From Pelobates cultripes (taxonomy: Eukaryota > Chordata > Amphibia > Anura > Pelobatidae), in the NCBI GenBank assembly GCA_933207985.1, contig OW240921.1, forward strand, positions 20,586,238 through 20,650,237: a DNA stretch of 64,000 nucleotides, in the 5' to 3' direction. The notes beneath the pieces were generated by a model. It was not told the origin of the DNA. It was given only the letters and a program-made list of their open reading frames with translations, and searched no databases. Below, one piece after another: positions 1 through 13,260 of this stretch (its first letter is position 1; each line of letters opens with the position of its first letter). Position numbers and translations under genes: made by a program.

Positions 1-824
1 CCAGGCCTAGATCACGTACCAGCATTGGCAGTAAATATTTTTCTGCTTGTGTCTCTTAATCACTTTATGCAGGTTATTACATACTATTAAGAAAGCTGTC
101 AAATATTAGGCCCTTTTTGTTACCAGTTACTGTTTACCTTGCAATCAAAATTTATTTGTTTTAGATGAATCAATACGCTCGGTGACTTTATCCCTAATGT
201 GAATTTTGTACGGTGTATTGGCCTACTCCAGATTCATTGTCAACGCTGTGATACAGTATTACACCCGAGTTCCAAAATAAAGATTTGAAGAAAAAAAAGG
301 GAAGACCATAGAGACCATGGCCCTCAACTGAGATATATTCTTTCTATAGTACAGCACTGATCTTAAGCAAAATTGGAAGCTCACGAATATTAAAGCTTTC
401 TTCTCTCTTTTTTTTTTTCTTCTTTGAAAACCATGATCAGCCATTTGATGTTCTCCCTTCCGCAGCATTGCAGGTTGGGGGCATATTGGAAATTTTAAGC
501 CTCCCTAAAGTTAGACGATAGCCATATTGACCCTCATAGGTTTTATTTACATTTCTTTTAAACGTTTTAATGTGGCGGGTGACTAGCAAGACTAGCCAGC
601 TGCACATAACTATTTTTTTATTTTATTTTTTACTATTTGCCCACTGACTGCTAGTGCCAACTAAAAGGAATTCAGACGTTTAAAATCTAGGTTCGGATTT
701 CGGCAACAGTTGGATTGGTGGATTTTCACATTTTCACTGCAGGTAACCAATTCGGCTTTCTGTGAGCTGCACTGGATTAGACTAGGATCGTAAGCAATGC
801 TGATCTCAAAAGAGGGGGAGCAGC
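1..824. other. Intergenic, nothing recognised
   Basis: AT-rich non-coding DNA. Open frames are short and lack coding character on both strands. I see no splice-bounded exon, RNA gene or clear repeat. Confidence 0.4.
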
Positions 825-1364
825 TACAACAAGGGATAGTGTTAGGAATACAAATTTGTATTATAGCACTATAGTGCCCTCTGGTTCCCCCTCCCTTGAG
901 CCCCCCTCTAGCTCATAAAAGGTTAAAAACATTTTATTCACTAACCCAATTCCAGTGCCGATGTGTGTCAATGCTGGGTCTCCGATCCGCTTCCTCGGAC
1001 GTCGGACAGGGGGGACCTACTGCACATGTGTGATGATTGCTGCATGTGCATTAGGCCCTCCCTATAGGAAAGCATTGAATCAATGCATTCCTATGAGGAG
1101 TTCACAGACTCTGGATGTCCTCATGCGGAGCGTGATGACGCCAAGCGTCCCTTTGGTGACAGTCCGGTAAGATCTCAGGAGAGACTTTAGTGGCTGTCTG
1201 GTGGACAGCCACTAGAGGTGGTCTTCGTACTGCAATGTAAACATTGCAGATTCTATAAAACTGCTATGTTTTACATTGCAGGACTAAGTGTGACAGAGGT
1301 ACACTGCAGCCAGACCACTTCAATGAGCTGAAGTGGTTTGGGTGCCTATATTGCGTCCCTTTAA
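825..1364. repeat. TTAA-type MITE, diverged copy
   Basis: The right end reads into TCCCTTTAA, and the left part contains CACTATAGTGCC. The interior is CpG-rich and carries phrases such as 'gagctgaagtggtttgggtg' that recur in the better preserved copy at 29546-30009. It is a non-coding member of the same MITE family. The left boundary is uncertain. Confidence 0.5.
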
Positions 1365-1562
1365 AGAAGTTACCACAAATGCATCAAATATCAGCTGTAC
1401 GGCTCATGTAAAAACTAATTCATAAAACTTTGCTAATCACTCCTGTTCTATACGCTCTACAAAAAAAAAAGACATATTTTCCCAAAAAAACTTCCGCTTT
1501 TGTCTCTTAGGGACAAAAATGTCATGTTGCAACAGATTCTGCCTAACCCCTTGACATAAAGG

Positions 1563-1720
1563 GTTAAAGGGACACTCCAGGCACCAAGACCACTTCTGCC
1601 CATTGGAGTGGTCTGGGTGCCAACTCCCACTACTCTTAACCCTGCAAGTGTAATTATTTTATTTTTATATAAAACTGCAATAATTACCTTGCAGGGTTAA
1701 CTCAACCTCTTGTGGCTGTC
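1563..1720. repeat. TTAA-type MITE fragment
   Basis: It begins with TTAAAGGGACACTCCAGGCA, the left terminal motif of this family, followed by a short inverted repeat around 'gaccacttctgcc...ggagtggtct'. The right end is degraded, so this is called as a fragment. Confidence 0.5.
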
Positions 1721-4700
1721 TACTTGAACATTGTAAATAATAACAAATTAAAAATAATAGGGTTTTTTTTTTGTCTTGTTTTTAAACTCAATGGATGGAC
1801 AGAAATGCTGAGGAGGGGAGGGGGGCTAACTTGAAATGTTTTGCAGATCCCCAGCTAATATTAACAGAGGCCCAAATGGGGGTAGAAGCACTAAACCTAA
1901 TACATTCCAGGTTCCAGACAGAAAGCCATTCAGTAAACATGTCCGTCTCACTTACCATCAAGACCTGTCTGACCCCCACAATGGTGCCTTATAAATTAAA
2001 GGTCAACCACTTTAATCAAGAAGACAGGGTTTAAACAGAAACACAAACACAGAGACATTTATATGTATTTATTTAATTTACTTTTTTTTGTACCTTGTGT
2101 TTTCACCAGATGTTTTCTGTTAATCAACAACATTTTATGAACATAAAAATGACTAGACCCCCCGGCCATCTGGGATATAGGTTTTAATGTCGCCTTGTAG
2201 ATCTGTAAAGTGATAGTCATGCCCCCTAAAGCTTCAGCCCGCCATCTTAGCACATGCTAGGTCTATTGATCAGGCACCAAGCATGTAGTGTTTAGGATGA
2301 GAAGAGGGTGAAAGTGGCCACCTGGCTGATGTATGAGTCAAGGGGCAATGCATTCCTTATTTTATTTACCCGCTTGTGAATACCAGGTAAGTGACCCTAA
2401 TAACTGCAGCATTAGACTCTGGATCTGTGCCAAATGTAAGGAATTCAATTCATATGAGAACATTCATATGCAGGAGAACCCCAAGAGGAGCTGGCCAGCA
2501 TTGTGGCCTGTCCGTCAGGTGAGCATTCACATCAGCCCCCTCTTACAGGTGAGACTGTCTACATTCACATCTTTAAAACGTCCCCATCTGGTCTGCTCAT
2601 CTCCCAGTCTTGCTGTCATCTCTGCATGTTATACCATCTAAAATAATGAAAATCCAACATCTCGAAATAGGAAAGTTACGAAAAAAAAAGGACTGATCAT
2701 ATTGGCTTCCTGCGAGGGACACTTGGGTGATATGTCCTCAGCACTAGCAAACAACGCGTGAAGCCACAGATATGGAAAGCAAAAAAAAGTGTGTTTATTT
2801 TTAAACGCTTGGTTCCTGCTCCTGTCAAACACTGATAAAAGGATGATGTATTTAAAAATAAATAAACCATTACTTCTTCTTTCTGTCCCCCTCCCGATTT
2901 AGGACAGTAACTATGGTTCTATTAGTAAATATCCCTGGGAAATCCACAGAACTTTCAATTCTATCTATTTTAAAAAAAAAGTTAAATTCCCCTTAACTGG
3001 AAGCTATAAACAGATATAGGATTATATTTTAAACATTAACAAGTTGTTATTATTTTAAATCACCAACATAGTGCATAACGCTGTGCACTGGGTTTGGTCA
3101 GTAAGCCTCATTATGAGAAGTCAATACGATATTTCTTTAGTAACTATTTGCAAATTAAATTAATGTTTTGTCCCTGATACAAACATGCTAAGCATCACCT
3201 GTCTGCATTACCGGTTTGTTTTATGTTAACATAGTTATGCAACATTTGGGTACTGCTAGCGCTCCCTTGCAAGCCTTCGCCTGTCAGTGCAAAATATCAT
3301 ATTATTCAGAGGCTTATGGCACACATGCGTGGCTAATCTCCCAATATGGGAGAGATTGGTTGTTGCTCAGGTGTGAACTAGCCCGATTGTGTTGTAAAAA
3401 CTGAATTATATAATTATTGTAAGAATCAAAAGTTTCCACTCACCACAACCCATTGGCATGTGAAAATTCCACCATGGCGAGTAGATATTCAGACATGGTG
3501 AGTGTGCTATGGACTCTCCAAGCTTGCAATGGCTAGCATGTTTTAGGGACTGGCTAGTATCGCAAGACTTGAAATTTTTAATCGAAAATAGTTTATTATT
3601 TATTTAATCATAAGTATCACTGTCAGTTTGTATACATTGCTTAAGAGGACTTCCATTTCCAGTGCCCCTCTAAAGTCATACTCAATAACAGACGTACCCA
3701 ACATCAAGTTGATAATTATGTTTTGCTATTTTGTTTTACAGAATCCAGTCAGGGATCCAAAATGGATGAGCAGAGGTCACGGCCTCCAAGCAGCTGCCAT
3801 GTTTGACACTGGCATCATGTCATAGACCTCAACTGATCTGCAACTATTGTCCATTAGACAATCACACGTTGACCAACACAGCTATAAAACCATGTGTTTT
3901 ACGTGAAGTGACAGCTTGACACATGCAAAACATGCAAGCTCCGACAATCCTTTCAACCTCAATGTGTCACTAAAGGCTGGGCATGGGTTAGCCCCATCAC
4001 ACACTGACCTCCCTGACAATAAAAGCCAGAGGTGTGATAATATTACATAAAGACACGGGTGTGATACCATATTTAAGACTGCTGTCATGAATCCCTATTA
4101 CACCACCCAAACATAAATTTCAGAACAAATTTATAAATAGTAACCGATCAACAACATTAAGGGGAAAAAAAATAGCCGGTTTGAAGAAATTCTGCAATTC
4201 TTGTCTATTTTAGCCTGAGTTTTTCAATCCACTACAAATTTGATGTTCAGTGATTAAATCCCTAATTGTACATTTAATGGTTGAATTCTGTAATTTTATT
4301 AAATCACCCCTTTTCCAGTGAAGTGTTTTTGTTTTTTGTCTGTGCTCTATAATGTACTCTAAAATGGAGGCTCTGTGTGAACGTGAGGGACAGTCTGTGT
4401 GCGCTGTGACATCTCTCCTTTATACACACAAAGCGAACATTTCAAGGTCCTTTTAACTTCTATGAATAGCCGAGGTCAACTTTGCTGAAGTTTACTCTGT
4501 GCTTTCTGTAAATTCACTATATTGTAAACAGTTCTGACTGCTCACGTTTCATTTAAAGGCACGATGAACTATGAAAATTGTACATGGCAGAAAGGATTTT
4601 TTTTTTATAAAAACAGACAACTTAATTACAGTACTGATTTTCATTCATTGTGATTTATTTCCAGAGTTCCCGATTGTGATGGTTTTATGAGGAGAAACCT

Positions 4701-6770
4701 GTCAAATATGTGCTCGGTTTAATGAGCAACGTTGTAATGGTGGCGCATTCAGCTGAGTGTGGTGTTCTCGTGCCATTTTAAGTGTTGCGCTTAGGGTTAG
4801 ATGGTGCTTAGAACTGGTCTAAAATGTGAATTTCTTAAGGGAATATCTGCACTGAAAAATGTTGTAGGCCAGGTGTAGGCAACCTTTGGCATTGCAGATC
4901 TTGTAGACTAGATATCACATGAAGCTTTGCCAGCTTTGAGAGTATTATGGGAGTGCGGACTGTTACCTACAGCTGCTGTAAACTGTCAGTTCCCTTATTC
5001 ACAAGCAATTTATGCGTGGTTGAGGGTGCAGCGAGATACAGTCTGCTGACGGGTCTATGAAGGTTAGGGGTACACAATGTATCACCCATTGATCTAAGGA
5101 TACATACAGGCGCATGTTTGAGGTTGTGTGAAAATCCCATTGAGTGCTTTATGTGATATGCAGAAAGCCCTTAGGTAATTTTTACAGTTGGATACATTAT
5201 ACACATACACGTTCCCCAAACACAAGCTGGCAAGAGAATCATGGGGATTCCACAACAGAGAGAGTAATATGAAACTGAAAGGGGTACCCTGGAGGGGAAT
5301 TCAGTCACTGGCTAACGTTGGCTAGCAGTTCGGGCCATTATGGAGCTGGGATTCTGAGGTTCAAAGGCAGGCAACATCATTAATTAAAGATGGGGACAGT
5401 TTCAACAAAAATCCTGGCCTTATAATTACTGTATTTTTGTTCAAAGGCAAGGGGAAGATTTTAATTACAAAGAGAGGGTTTTCAGATGAGGTTTATTTAT
5501 TCTGGAAAGCCACACCATGTGAGGGGATATGGTTTCCATATAACTGTAAACTGAAAATCAAAGGAAAGTCCTTACAGTGGTTTCTGTATTAATAGAACTT
5601 CGCAGAATGCACAGGGACATGTATGGTAAAGGGACATTCTGAGCACTGTTCATAATCACCTCACATTATTGTTAAATGACTGGTACAAGTATAGAGAAAT
5701 CATATGACATAAGCTCACCGCGCAGCTTTATTCACAAAAAAAGCGCCCGATACTATTAACTTGCTGGGCAGTTTCATTCACAGTTTTTCATGAATGAAGC
5801 TACTCAAGACATCCAAACAACATATCCTAAAAACAACACCTGCTATGTAGGCTATGCATAGTGACCCCCTAGAATAAAATGTGATAACCAGGATTGGCTG
5901 CGAAAATTCAGCCACTTCCTAATCTCTGCAGACCATTGAATTTACATAAAACACACTGAATTTTCTGAGGCGAGAATCTTTTCATTAGATATATTGTATC
6001 TATATTATGTTTATGGGATATTGAATAAATGGACAAACATTCAGTCTCTTATGCAAGTCATATGCTTAATGTATTTTCTATTCCTCCTGAGATCCTTTTA
6101 AATAATGTATCCTTAAGGCTGATTTATGAGACAAATGGCTATACTACACTATTTTATTTGAATTGTTTCCAAACCTCTGGAAGTATCAATCATTTTTAAA
6201 ATTTAAACTTCCCTGAGGAATTTGATTCCAGGGAACATACTATAAACAACCAGCGAATTTTGCGTCTAGCAAAGCATCATAGGGTGTTTGGGGATCTACA
6301 TTTGGCTTCCTGCGGTGATAGCAAAACTCTATTTGTAAAAGCCAAGGTTTTCACCAGAACGTTTTAACCCATCTCATCTGCTTGGAGTGATGGTGATTGA
6401 ATTGTGTGGATTCACATACAGATACACAACAGCGATATATCACTGGAATAACCGCTTGCTGCACGCCCTTTGCCCTGATTGCCACAATGCTTCAAATTCC
6501 AGAATAATAATAACAACATTTCCCAGAAACATGAAAATCCCCAAGCATCTTAATACTTTATCATGCTACGACAGGAGATTATCCCAGGTGTCACATATAT
6601 TCTAAGGGTAGTCTGTCTGTCATGTTCACCTGTGTAGGAAGTCTTTCCAGACCTTGCTTTAGCCAGCGGTAAATCTTCTATTTTTATTACACTATGTGAA
6701 GTGTAAAATAAGCACAGAAAAGGGGGATTGCAGCACCATTTCGATATCAGCATATTTCTAGCTCACTAAA
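1721..6770. other. Intergenic, mostly unrecognised
   Basis: About 5 kb without a supported exon. A decayed hairpin-type repeat lies near 4865-4995, with 'gtaggcaacctttggcat' resembling the end of the hAT-type MITE at 38191-38309. The remainder is AT-rich single-copy-looking sequence with no open frame above about 100 codons. Confidence 0.4.
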
Positions 6771-7075
6771 GAGTTACTCCAAGTACCATGACCACTTCAG
6801 TGATTTCAATTGGTTACGGTGCCTGAAGTCTGTATTTGCTGGGTTTCTCTGTTAAACCCTGCACATGATGGGTTTAACCCATTGGCTGCCGGAGGTGTGC
6901 ACAATGTGCCGTTTATTGGCTGATGCTCTCAACCAGTGAGTGGTGGCTGGATCAGCACCCAGGACTCGGAGGAGAGAGAGCATCGGAGCAGAGGAAGGGA
7001 CCCCACAGTTTGACGCATTACTGAGGTACCAGGCCACATTACTCCGGGCATCGGAGTCACTTCAGCGGGCTTTAC
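6771..7075. repeat. TTAA-type MITE-like fragment
   Basis: The sequence 'gagttactccaagtaccatgaccacttcag' style start followed by a CpG-richer interior resembles the other TTAA-family copies, for example those near 1563 and 18500. Termini are not intact. Confidence 0.35.
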
Positions 7076-7395
7076 TGGTTATGATTTCAATGATCCCTAA
7101 GGTGTCTGGAGTTTACCCTGAAATCATACATTTAAGACAAAAATAGCAAAATTGGAAACACTCGCATTGGAGAAATTTTCCATTTAGACTGTTTTGGCTT
7201 GAAATTTCTAGTTCTGTGGTAATTATCAACTAATTAAGAGTTTTGTTAATAATGGCAAACGTCTCATGTCCCAGTTTAAACAGAGGTTATACAAAGTTAT
7301 TTACTAAAGTAAGAATTCCAAGTTCATAACAGTCAAACTGTAAAAAAATTCCAGGTCATTTATTTACTCTTAACCCAGCTAAATAACTCGCCGTG

Positions 7396-8872
7396 GATTG
7401 GCTAGTTTTCTGGGATGGGCCGTGAGAGAGCTAGGAGGCGGGCATTCAGAGTTAGTGTGTTTGTACTGGCTAGTTATCTGGGATGAGCCGTGAAAGAGCT
7501 AGGAGGCGGGCATTCAGTGTTAGTATGTTTAGATTGGCTAGTTATCTGGGATGGGCCGCGGACAGAACTAGGGAGGCGCATTCATAGTTAATAGTGTGTT
7601 TGGATTGGCTAGTTTTTGAGATGGCTGTGACAGAGCTAGGAGGCGGGCATTCAGAGTTAGTGTGTAAGTGTTTGATTGGCTAGCTATCTGGGATGGCCCG
7701 TGACAGAGCTTGTAAGGTGGCATTCATAGTTAGTGTGTTTGGATTGGCTAGTTATCTGGGATCGGGCCGTGAGAGAGCTAAGAGAGGCAAAGAGACATTC
7801 AGCGCCGCTAGGTGTGTTTCTTTGACTGGGCTAGTTACTTGGAGATGAGCCGCGACAGAGCTAGGAGCGGCATTCAGTGTCAGTGTGTTTGGACTGGCTA
7901 GTTATCTGGGATGGGCCGTGACAGAACTAGGAGGCGGGCATTCAGAGTTAGTGTGTTTGAATTGGCTAGTTATCTGGGATGAGCCGCGAAAGAGCTAGGA
8001 GGCGGGCATTCAGTGTCAGTGTGTTTGGATTGGCTAGTTATCTGAGATGAGACGTGACAGAGCTAGGAGGCGGGCATTCAGTGTCAGTGTGTTTGGACTG
8101 GCTAGTTATCTGGGATGGGCCGTGAGAGAGCTAGGAGGCGGGCATTCAGTGTTAGTGTGTTTGGATTGGCTAGTTATCTGGGATGGGCCATGACAGAGCT
8201 AGGAGGCGGGCATTCATAGTTAGTGTGTTTGGATTGGCTAGTTATCTGGGATGAGCCATGACAGAGCCAGGAGGCGGGCATTCATAGTTAGTGTGTTTGG
8301 ATTGGCTAGTTATCTGGGATGGGCCATGACAGAGCTAGGAGGCAGGCATTCATAGTTAGTGTGTTTGGATTGGCTAGTTATCTGGGATGGGCCATGACAG
8401 AGCCAGGAGGGGCATTCAGAGTTAGTGTGTTTGGATTGGCTAGTTATCTGGGATGAGCCGTGACAGAGCTAGGAGGTGGGCATTCATGTTAGTGTGTTTG
8501 GATTGGCTAGTTATCTGGGATGAGCCGTGACAGAGCTAGGGAGGTGGGCATTCAGTGTTAGTGTGTTTGGTCATTTGGAGCTTATAGTTATCTGGGATGG
8601 GCGTGACAGAGCTAGGAGGCGGCATTCAGAGTTAGTGTGTTTGGATTGGCTAGTTATCTGGGATGGGCCGTGACAGAGCTAGGAGGCGGGCATTCAGAGT
8701 TAGTGTGTTTGGATTGGCTAGTTACCTGGGATGGGCCGTGACAGAGCTAGGAGGCGGGCATTCAGTGTTAGTGTGTTTGGATTGGCTAGTTATCTGGGAT
8801 GGGCCTTGGCAGAGCTAGGAGGCGGGCATTCAGAGTTAGTGTGTTTGGATTGGCTAGTTATCTGGGATGTTC
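7396..8872. repeat. 68-bp minisatellite, about 21 copies
   Basis: Head-to-tail units of about 68 bp. Each contains GATTGGCTAG (an inverted CCAAT box), then 'tctgggatgggccgtgaca', GAGCTAGGAGGCGGGCATT and 'agagttagtgtgttt'. Copies differ by point changes and small indels. One related monomer sits at 61880-61940, just upstream of the TATA box of an LTR-like repeat. Directly after this array the sequence continues into a copy of that same LTR-like repeat, so the array looks like an amplified promoter segment. Confidence 0.9.
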
Positions 8873-9375
8873 AGGCTGATACATATATGGCAACCATCTT
8901 AAAATGTTCCCATTCTGTTTGCTCACAGACCTTGTAGTTGTCCCTCCCACTCTCCCTGATTTTGTGTTAGGTTTGAAGTTATTCTCTGTCTGGTCACAGC
9001 GGCGGTGGGCTGGATAGGTAAATTGGGGGGTGGAATGGGTTGTTATTATGGATTGAATTAAATATGGGTTTTAAAAGTTGGTATGTGGTTTAAAAGTTGG
9101 TATAGTAGGTTTCGAGCTGGCTGTGGCTCAGAACCTGGGGGTGTAGTATTATCTCGGTATATACCCCTACATTGGATCATTCAGGCAAATTGTTTGCACG
9201 TTTATGTTTCATGATATTATTTATGTTGCTATATTGTTATGGTGTAATGTTGTTAATATTGGGGTCATTGTAATGTTGTGGGGGGGGGGTTAGGTATAGA
9301 CTGTGTCATAGGGTTTGTTGCACAATTACCTTTTGTATTAAAATTTATTTTATATTATATTAATAGCTGTGGACA
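8873..9375 (+). repeat. LTR-like repeat body (copy A)
   Basis: This stretch parallels 61970-62540 in order and sequence. It has a TATA-like 'catatatggc', then a CCCTCCCACTCTCCCTGATT block, 'ggtcacagcggcggtgg', 'aattggggggt', 'gttcgagctggctgtggctc'-like text with 'aacctgggggtgtag', and 'taatagctgtgg' where the other copy has the AATAAA signal. It is a decayed copy of a regulatory, LTR-like repeat whose upstream part has expanded into the 68-bp array. Confidence 0.6.
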
Positions 9376-10038
9376 GAGTTTTACCAACATATTATGTCCG
9401 TGCATTATTGGGTATGTATGGGGGTTTTATTCTTAATGTCCAAGGGTACGACTATGTACCTGTCATAGTGGGCGTGGGTGCCTGGTATGAATTGATTTGG
9501 TTTTTTGCCCCTCATCTCATTTCTTGCAGTTTTATGAGCAGGGGAACATGGGAGCGTATAATGGTAAGTTCTGCTATTACGCTGTGTATAACAGAAAGGT
9601 TAAAATGTATATCATACTCCACTGAACTAGAGTTTAAAGCCCCTTTAATGTGTACTCTCCAGGTCTTGCTGTGTGTACAGGGCCTGACGTACACAAGTAG
9701 GTAGAGGACTATCAGGAGTATGATTAGTATTTTTTAGAACAGGTTTTGCATGTATTTATATTGCAAAACATGTGCAGGCAGATAAGACAAGCTCTTTCCC
9801 ATCACTGATTTGAATATTTCAAAAACAATGTAAAAAGAAGCAGAATCACATGGTTGCATCAATTGCAAATTATTTAGATATGTTTTCTTTTTTACTTATG
9901 GAAATGATTTCACCTGTTCCTACCTGGAGGCATCTCTGTCCTCTCCAAATTATCATACCTAGGATTTTTGTAAATGAGGCGGGTAAGAGAGCAGTCACCT
10001 GCTTTCATCATTTATGGGAACCAAATAATACTCAGAGG
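9376..10038. other. Intergenic, nothing recognised
   Basis: A 111-codon open frame on the plus strand (9369-9704) has no recognisable domain and no supporting splice context, so I do not call it a gene. No other structure seen. Confidence 0.4.
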
Positions 10039-10046
10039 GTCTACAG

Positions 10047-10181
10047 CAGGCTTCCCCAAACTCCAGCCCTCCAGATTGCTGAACTACAACTACCATGATT
10101 CTATGAATTAAATAGATAGGCTGAGAATCATGGGAGTTGTAGTTCAGCAATATCTGGAGGGTCGGAGTTTGGGGAAGCCTG
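10047..10181. mobile_element. hAT-type palindromic MITE, 8-bp TSD
   Basis: A 135-bp element with terminal inverted repeats CAGGCTTCCCC / GGGGAAGCCTG is flanked by perfect 8-bp direct repeats GTCTACAG (10039-10046 and 10182-10189). Most of its length is a hairpin around 'gaactacaactaccatgatt'. TIRs starting CAGG plus an 8-bp duplication are typical of hAT transposons. There is no coding capacity, so transposase must come from elsewhere. A second copy is at 41498-41634. Confidence 0.88.
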
Positions 10182-10189
10182 GTCTACAG

Positions 10190-11110
10190 GGTGATACCCA
10201 TATGTCGTGTCTAAAAAATGAATTTTAAGTTCAAAAGGACATTCTTACACGTCATACATTCGCGTTTAGTTGTGCTATACATACTGCTCTCTGGTTGTCA
10301 TAGGACTACCCCACTGATGATGCTCAGCCAGCCACGGTGCTTTCTAAACTTTCCTTAGCATCATGGGACTTGAAGTTCAACTGCAGCTGAAGATCTCCCT
10401 GCACATTACTCCAGATACTCAGACAATTGGATTATGTGATTAACGAAAACCTGACATTCTAGTTCTATGCGAACAGCATCTTGACAGCCATCTATTAACT
10501 ACCTGCCGGCTGCACCTACTGGGTAGCATGACAATGTCTTAACCCAAAAAAATCCAAAATTCACCCTCATCCTTGTTCTCTCCACTATCACTTGGCAACA
10601 CACGGCATTCATGCTGTATGATGTCATGTTAACCATTTCATGTCCCTCTTCAAGGTCAACTGGATCAAATTCCAGAAACCAGACTGCAGACAATGCTCGG
10701 TCCATACACACCGTGTGAACAATAGATCGTCTCTGGGCTCCCCCGAATGGGACTGGAAACAGCTAGCGTGTGGGAAACCTGCTTCCCATGTTGGAAGGGC
10801 CTTGTCAGCCAGTTTTGGCAATAAAGAAACAGGATCTCAGTCCAGGAGTTGGGTTACCCATTCACTACTGGAGGTGACACTTTAATGACCATTGTGAACC
10901 AACTATCTATAGACTGCAGGCGTAATTTCCACACAGCGTATATCTGCTCAACAGATGCCAGGAGAGTAAAACTGCCATCTGGAGTACTGCAGCTGTTGTG
11001 GACTACATGTCCCATGATTCTTCACCATTCCTTATGATCACATAGACCTACTTAAAGGAGATGCAGGTTGCCAGACCCCCATTTGAAAGAGGGACAGAGA
11101 AGATGTACAG
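10190..11110. other. Intergenic with small hairpin repeat fragments
   Basis: Short pieces such as 'agcatcatgggacttgaagt' (about 10370) and 'gtggactacatgtcccatga' (about 11000) resemble arms of hairpin MITEs without intact ends. No exon is supported. Confidence 0.35.
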
Positions 11111-11114
11111 GTTT

Positions 11115-11295
11115 ATTTACTAAAATGAGAATTGTTAGGATTGCAAAACAAAATGGAAAGTTAATTCAACTTTTAGACAAAAATAGCTGAAATGGAAGCA
11201 TAGTGGACTTAGAAAATGTATCTAATGCAGCTACTTTGGCCTTAAACGTGAAATTCACTTTGATTCGCTCAAATTCTCTCTCTTGTAAATAACCC
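11115..11295. repeat. Palindromic MITE (AATTC-arm family)
   Basis: One arm reads 'tttactaaaatgagaatt...acaaaaatagctgaaatgg' and the other 'ctactttggcct...gtgaaattcactttga...aataaccctg'. Together they form a long imperfect hairpin. The same palindrome recurs at 12236, 15410, 19590, 36115, 37150, 40425 and 40850. It is non-coding, and the superfamily is not determined. Confidence 0.6.
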
Positions 11296-12235
11296 TGATA
11301 GGTTATCTATAACCAAGACCTACTTTCTTATAAAAGGGCAGTATTTTCTACAGCTCAGAAATAAGTTCCTGCCAGGGTCCTGTTTGAAGTAATTTATTTA
11401 GACTGCTACATTATGGTTGACCCAATTGTACATCACCACAGATTATGTTGGCGTTTTGTACATTTCAGCTAATGCACTTGCGAAGGCCGCCTTTTTTTGC
11501 TGTTATCCCCGTAATAACTTTGCTTTGCCTGGGAGAGGATTAGAATAGAAATTTAACAGCAGCGGTCATCGCAAAGGAAGGTCATTACTGGACCTGCAAT
11601 CACCTACCTGCGTATAACTAAATACAGATATATGGAAGCAGTAACAGTTTGATAATCAGCTAATAATGCACGGCAGCTGATCTACAATCCCATGTCGGAG
11701 GCAGTGTCTATTTAAACCGGTATAAGACATGCAGATAACATGAGCGTAGAATTGTAAAAAAAAAAAAAAATTACAGCATCATCATAGGATAGAAAACAGG
11801 AGGAATCTGTACACACCTATATCACACAGCTAACAGCTGTACACATGTCCTCCCAACACTTCAAATCGGTGATGAAATAGAGTTTCATGCCAATGTGACA
11901 TGGATCAAACAGGTACACAGACACCACACAGGTAACATGTATACACCAGCCATGCACAGGTTGGTTATGTATGCAAATATATTACATCACATCTGAATAC
12001 TCCTTCACCATATATGTCACATCATACATCTTATAGCAACAAGCACATTACGCAGGTCAGTCTGTATGCAAATAAAGTACAGACACACAAATAACACATC
12101 TGCATACATTCCACCTGGGACATCTGTGTGTATCTATACGGCACTGGTTACATTTGCATCAAACTGCTTTACACTAGTGCAAAACACACACACACACACA
12201 GACACCTTACAGCCCACTGGCAGATGCACTTTCAC
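11296..12235. other. Intergenic, nothing recognised
   Basis: Non-coding. From about 11800 the sequence becomes rich in 'acacaggtaacat'-like phrases, which look like a decayed outskirts of the tandem repeat at 12727-13260. Confidence 0.35.
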
Positions 12236-12412
12236 AGTTATTCACTAAAGTGAGAATTCAAAATGAACTTATTGTGAATTTCAAATTTAAGGCCAAAATG
12301 ACCAAACTGAAAAAAATCTCCAAGTCAGCTGTGCTCCCAGCTCAGCTACTCTGGCCTTAAATTTGAAATTCACTTTAAATTCTAACTTTATCGAATAACC
12401 TTGACTGTGTAT
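12236..12412. repeat. Palindromic MITE (AATTC-arm family)
   Basis: The best preserved hairpin of this family in the left half. The left arm has 'ttattcactaaagtgagaat' and 'gaatttcaaatttaaggcca'. The right arm has 'tggccttaaatttgaaattc' and ends near 'gaataacc'. The two arms are near reverse complements separated by about 40 bp. Confidence 0.7.
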
Positions 12413-12726
12413 GACATAGGTACCTTGTATATTACACACACAGCTACACATCAGATGTACAGAAACATACACTGCATATAATACAGGCAACAACTGCACA
12501 TATCATACATAGGGAATAAAGGTATTTAGATAGAAAACACAAGTAACGTGTGTTTATACCTACCTAACACAGGTAACATTCCAACACGCCTGTATCTCAC
12601 AGGAAACACGTAAACATTAACAAAACATAAGCAACATTTTACACACCTACAATCCCCAGGAGGAAAAAATAAATAAAAATCTCTTTAGACACCTGCATCA
12701 CACTTGTCACATATCTACTTACAACT

Positions 12727-13260
12727 AAATCACACAGGTAACATCTCTGTACATAGCTAATATATGTATACACCAATACTACAAGCCAATATGCGCATAT
12801 TCCTACATCACACAGGTAACATCACTGTACATAGCTAATATATGTATACACGAATACTACATTCCAATATGCGCATATACCTACATCACACAGGTAACAT
12901 CTCTGTACATAGCTAATATATGTATACACCAATACTACAATCAATATGCGCATATACCTACATCACACAGGTAACATCTCTGTACATAGCTAATATATGT
13001 ATACACGAATACTACATTCCAATATGCGCATATACCTACATCACACAGGTAACATCTCTGTACATAGCTAATATATGTATACACCAATACTACAATCAAT
13101 ATGCGCATATACCTACATCACACAGGTAACATCTCTGTACATAGCTAATATATGTATACACGAATACTACATTCCAATATGCGCATATACCTACATCACA
13201 CAGGTAACACCTCTGTACAGATCTCACACAGATAATATATGTATAGAACAATACTACAAG
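12727..13260. repeat. Tandem repeat, about 77-bp units in 155-bp dimers
   Basis: Units start 'catcacacaggtaacatctc', pass through 'gtacatagctaatatatgta' and end with 'atatgcgcatatacct'. Two monomer variants alternate ('cacgaatactacattcc' and 'caccaatactacaatc'), so identical sequence recurs every 155 bp, as at 12920 and 13075. Flanking decayed units extend to about 13500. Confidence 0.85.

Noticed and set aside
12725..13260. Regularly spaced repeats suggesting a CRISPR-like array
   Set aside because: The units are contiguous with no unique spacers. It is ordinary tandem repetition in a vertebrate genome.
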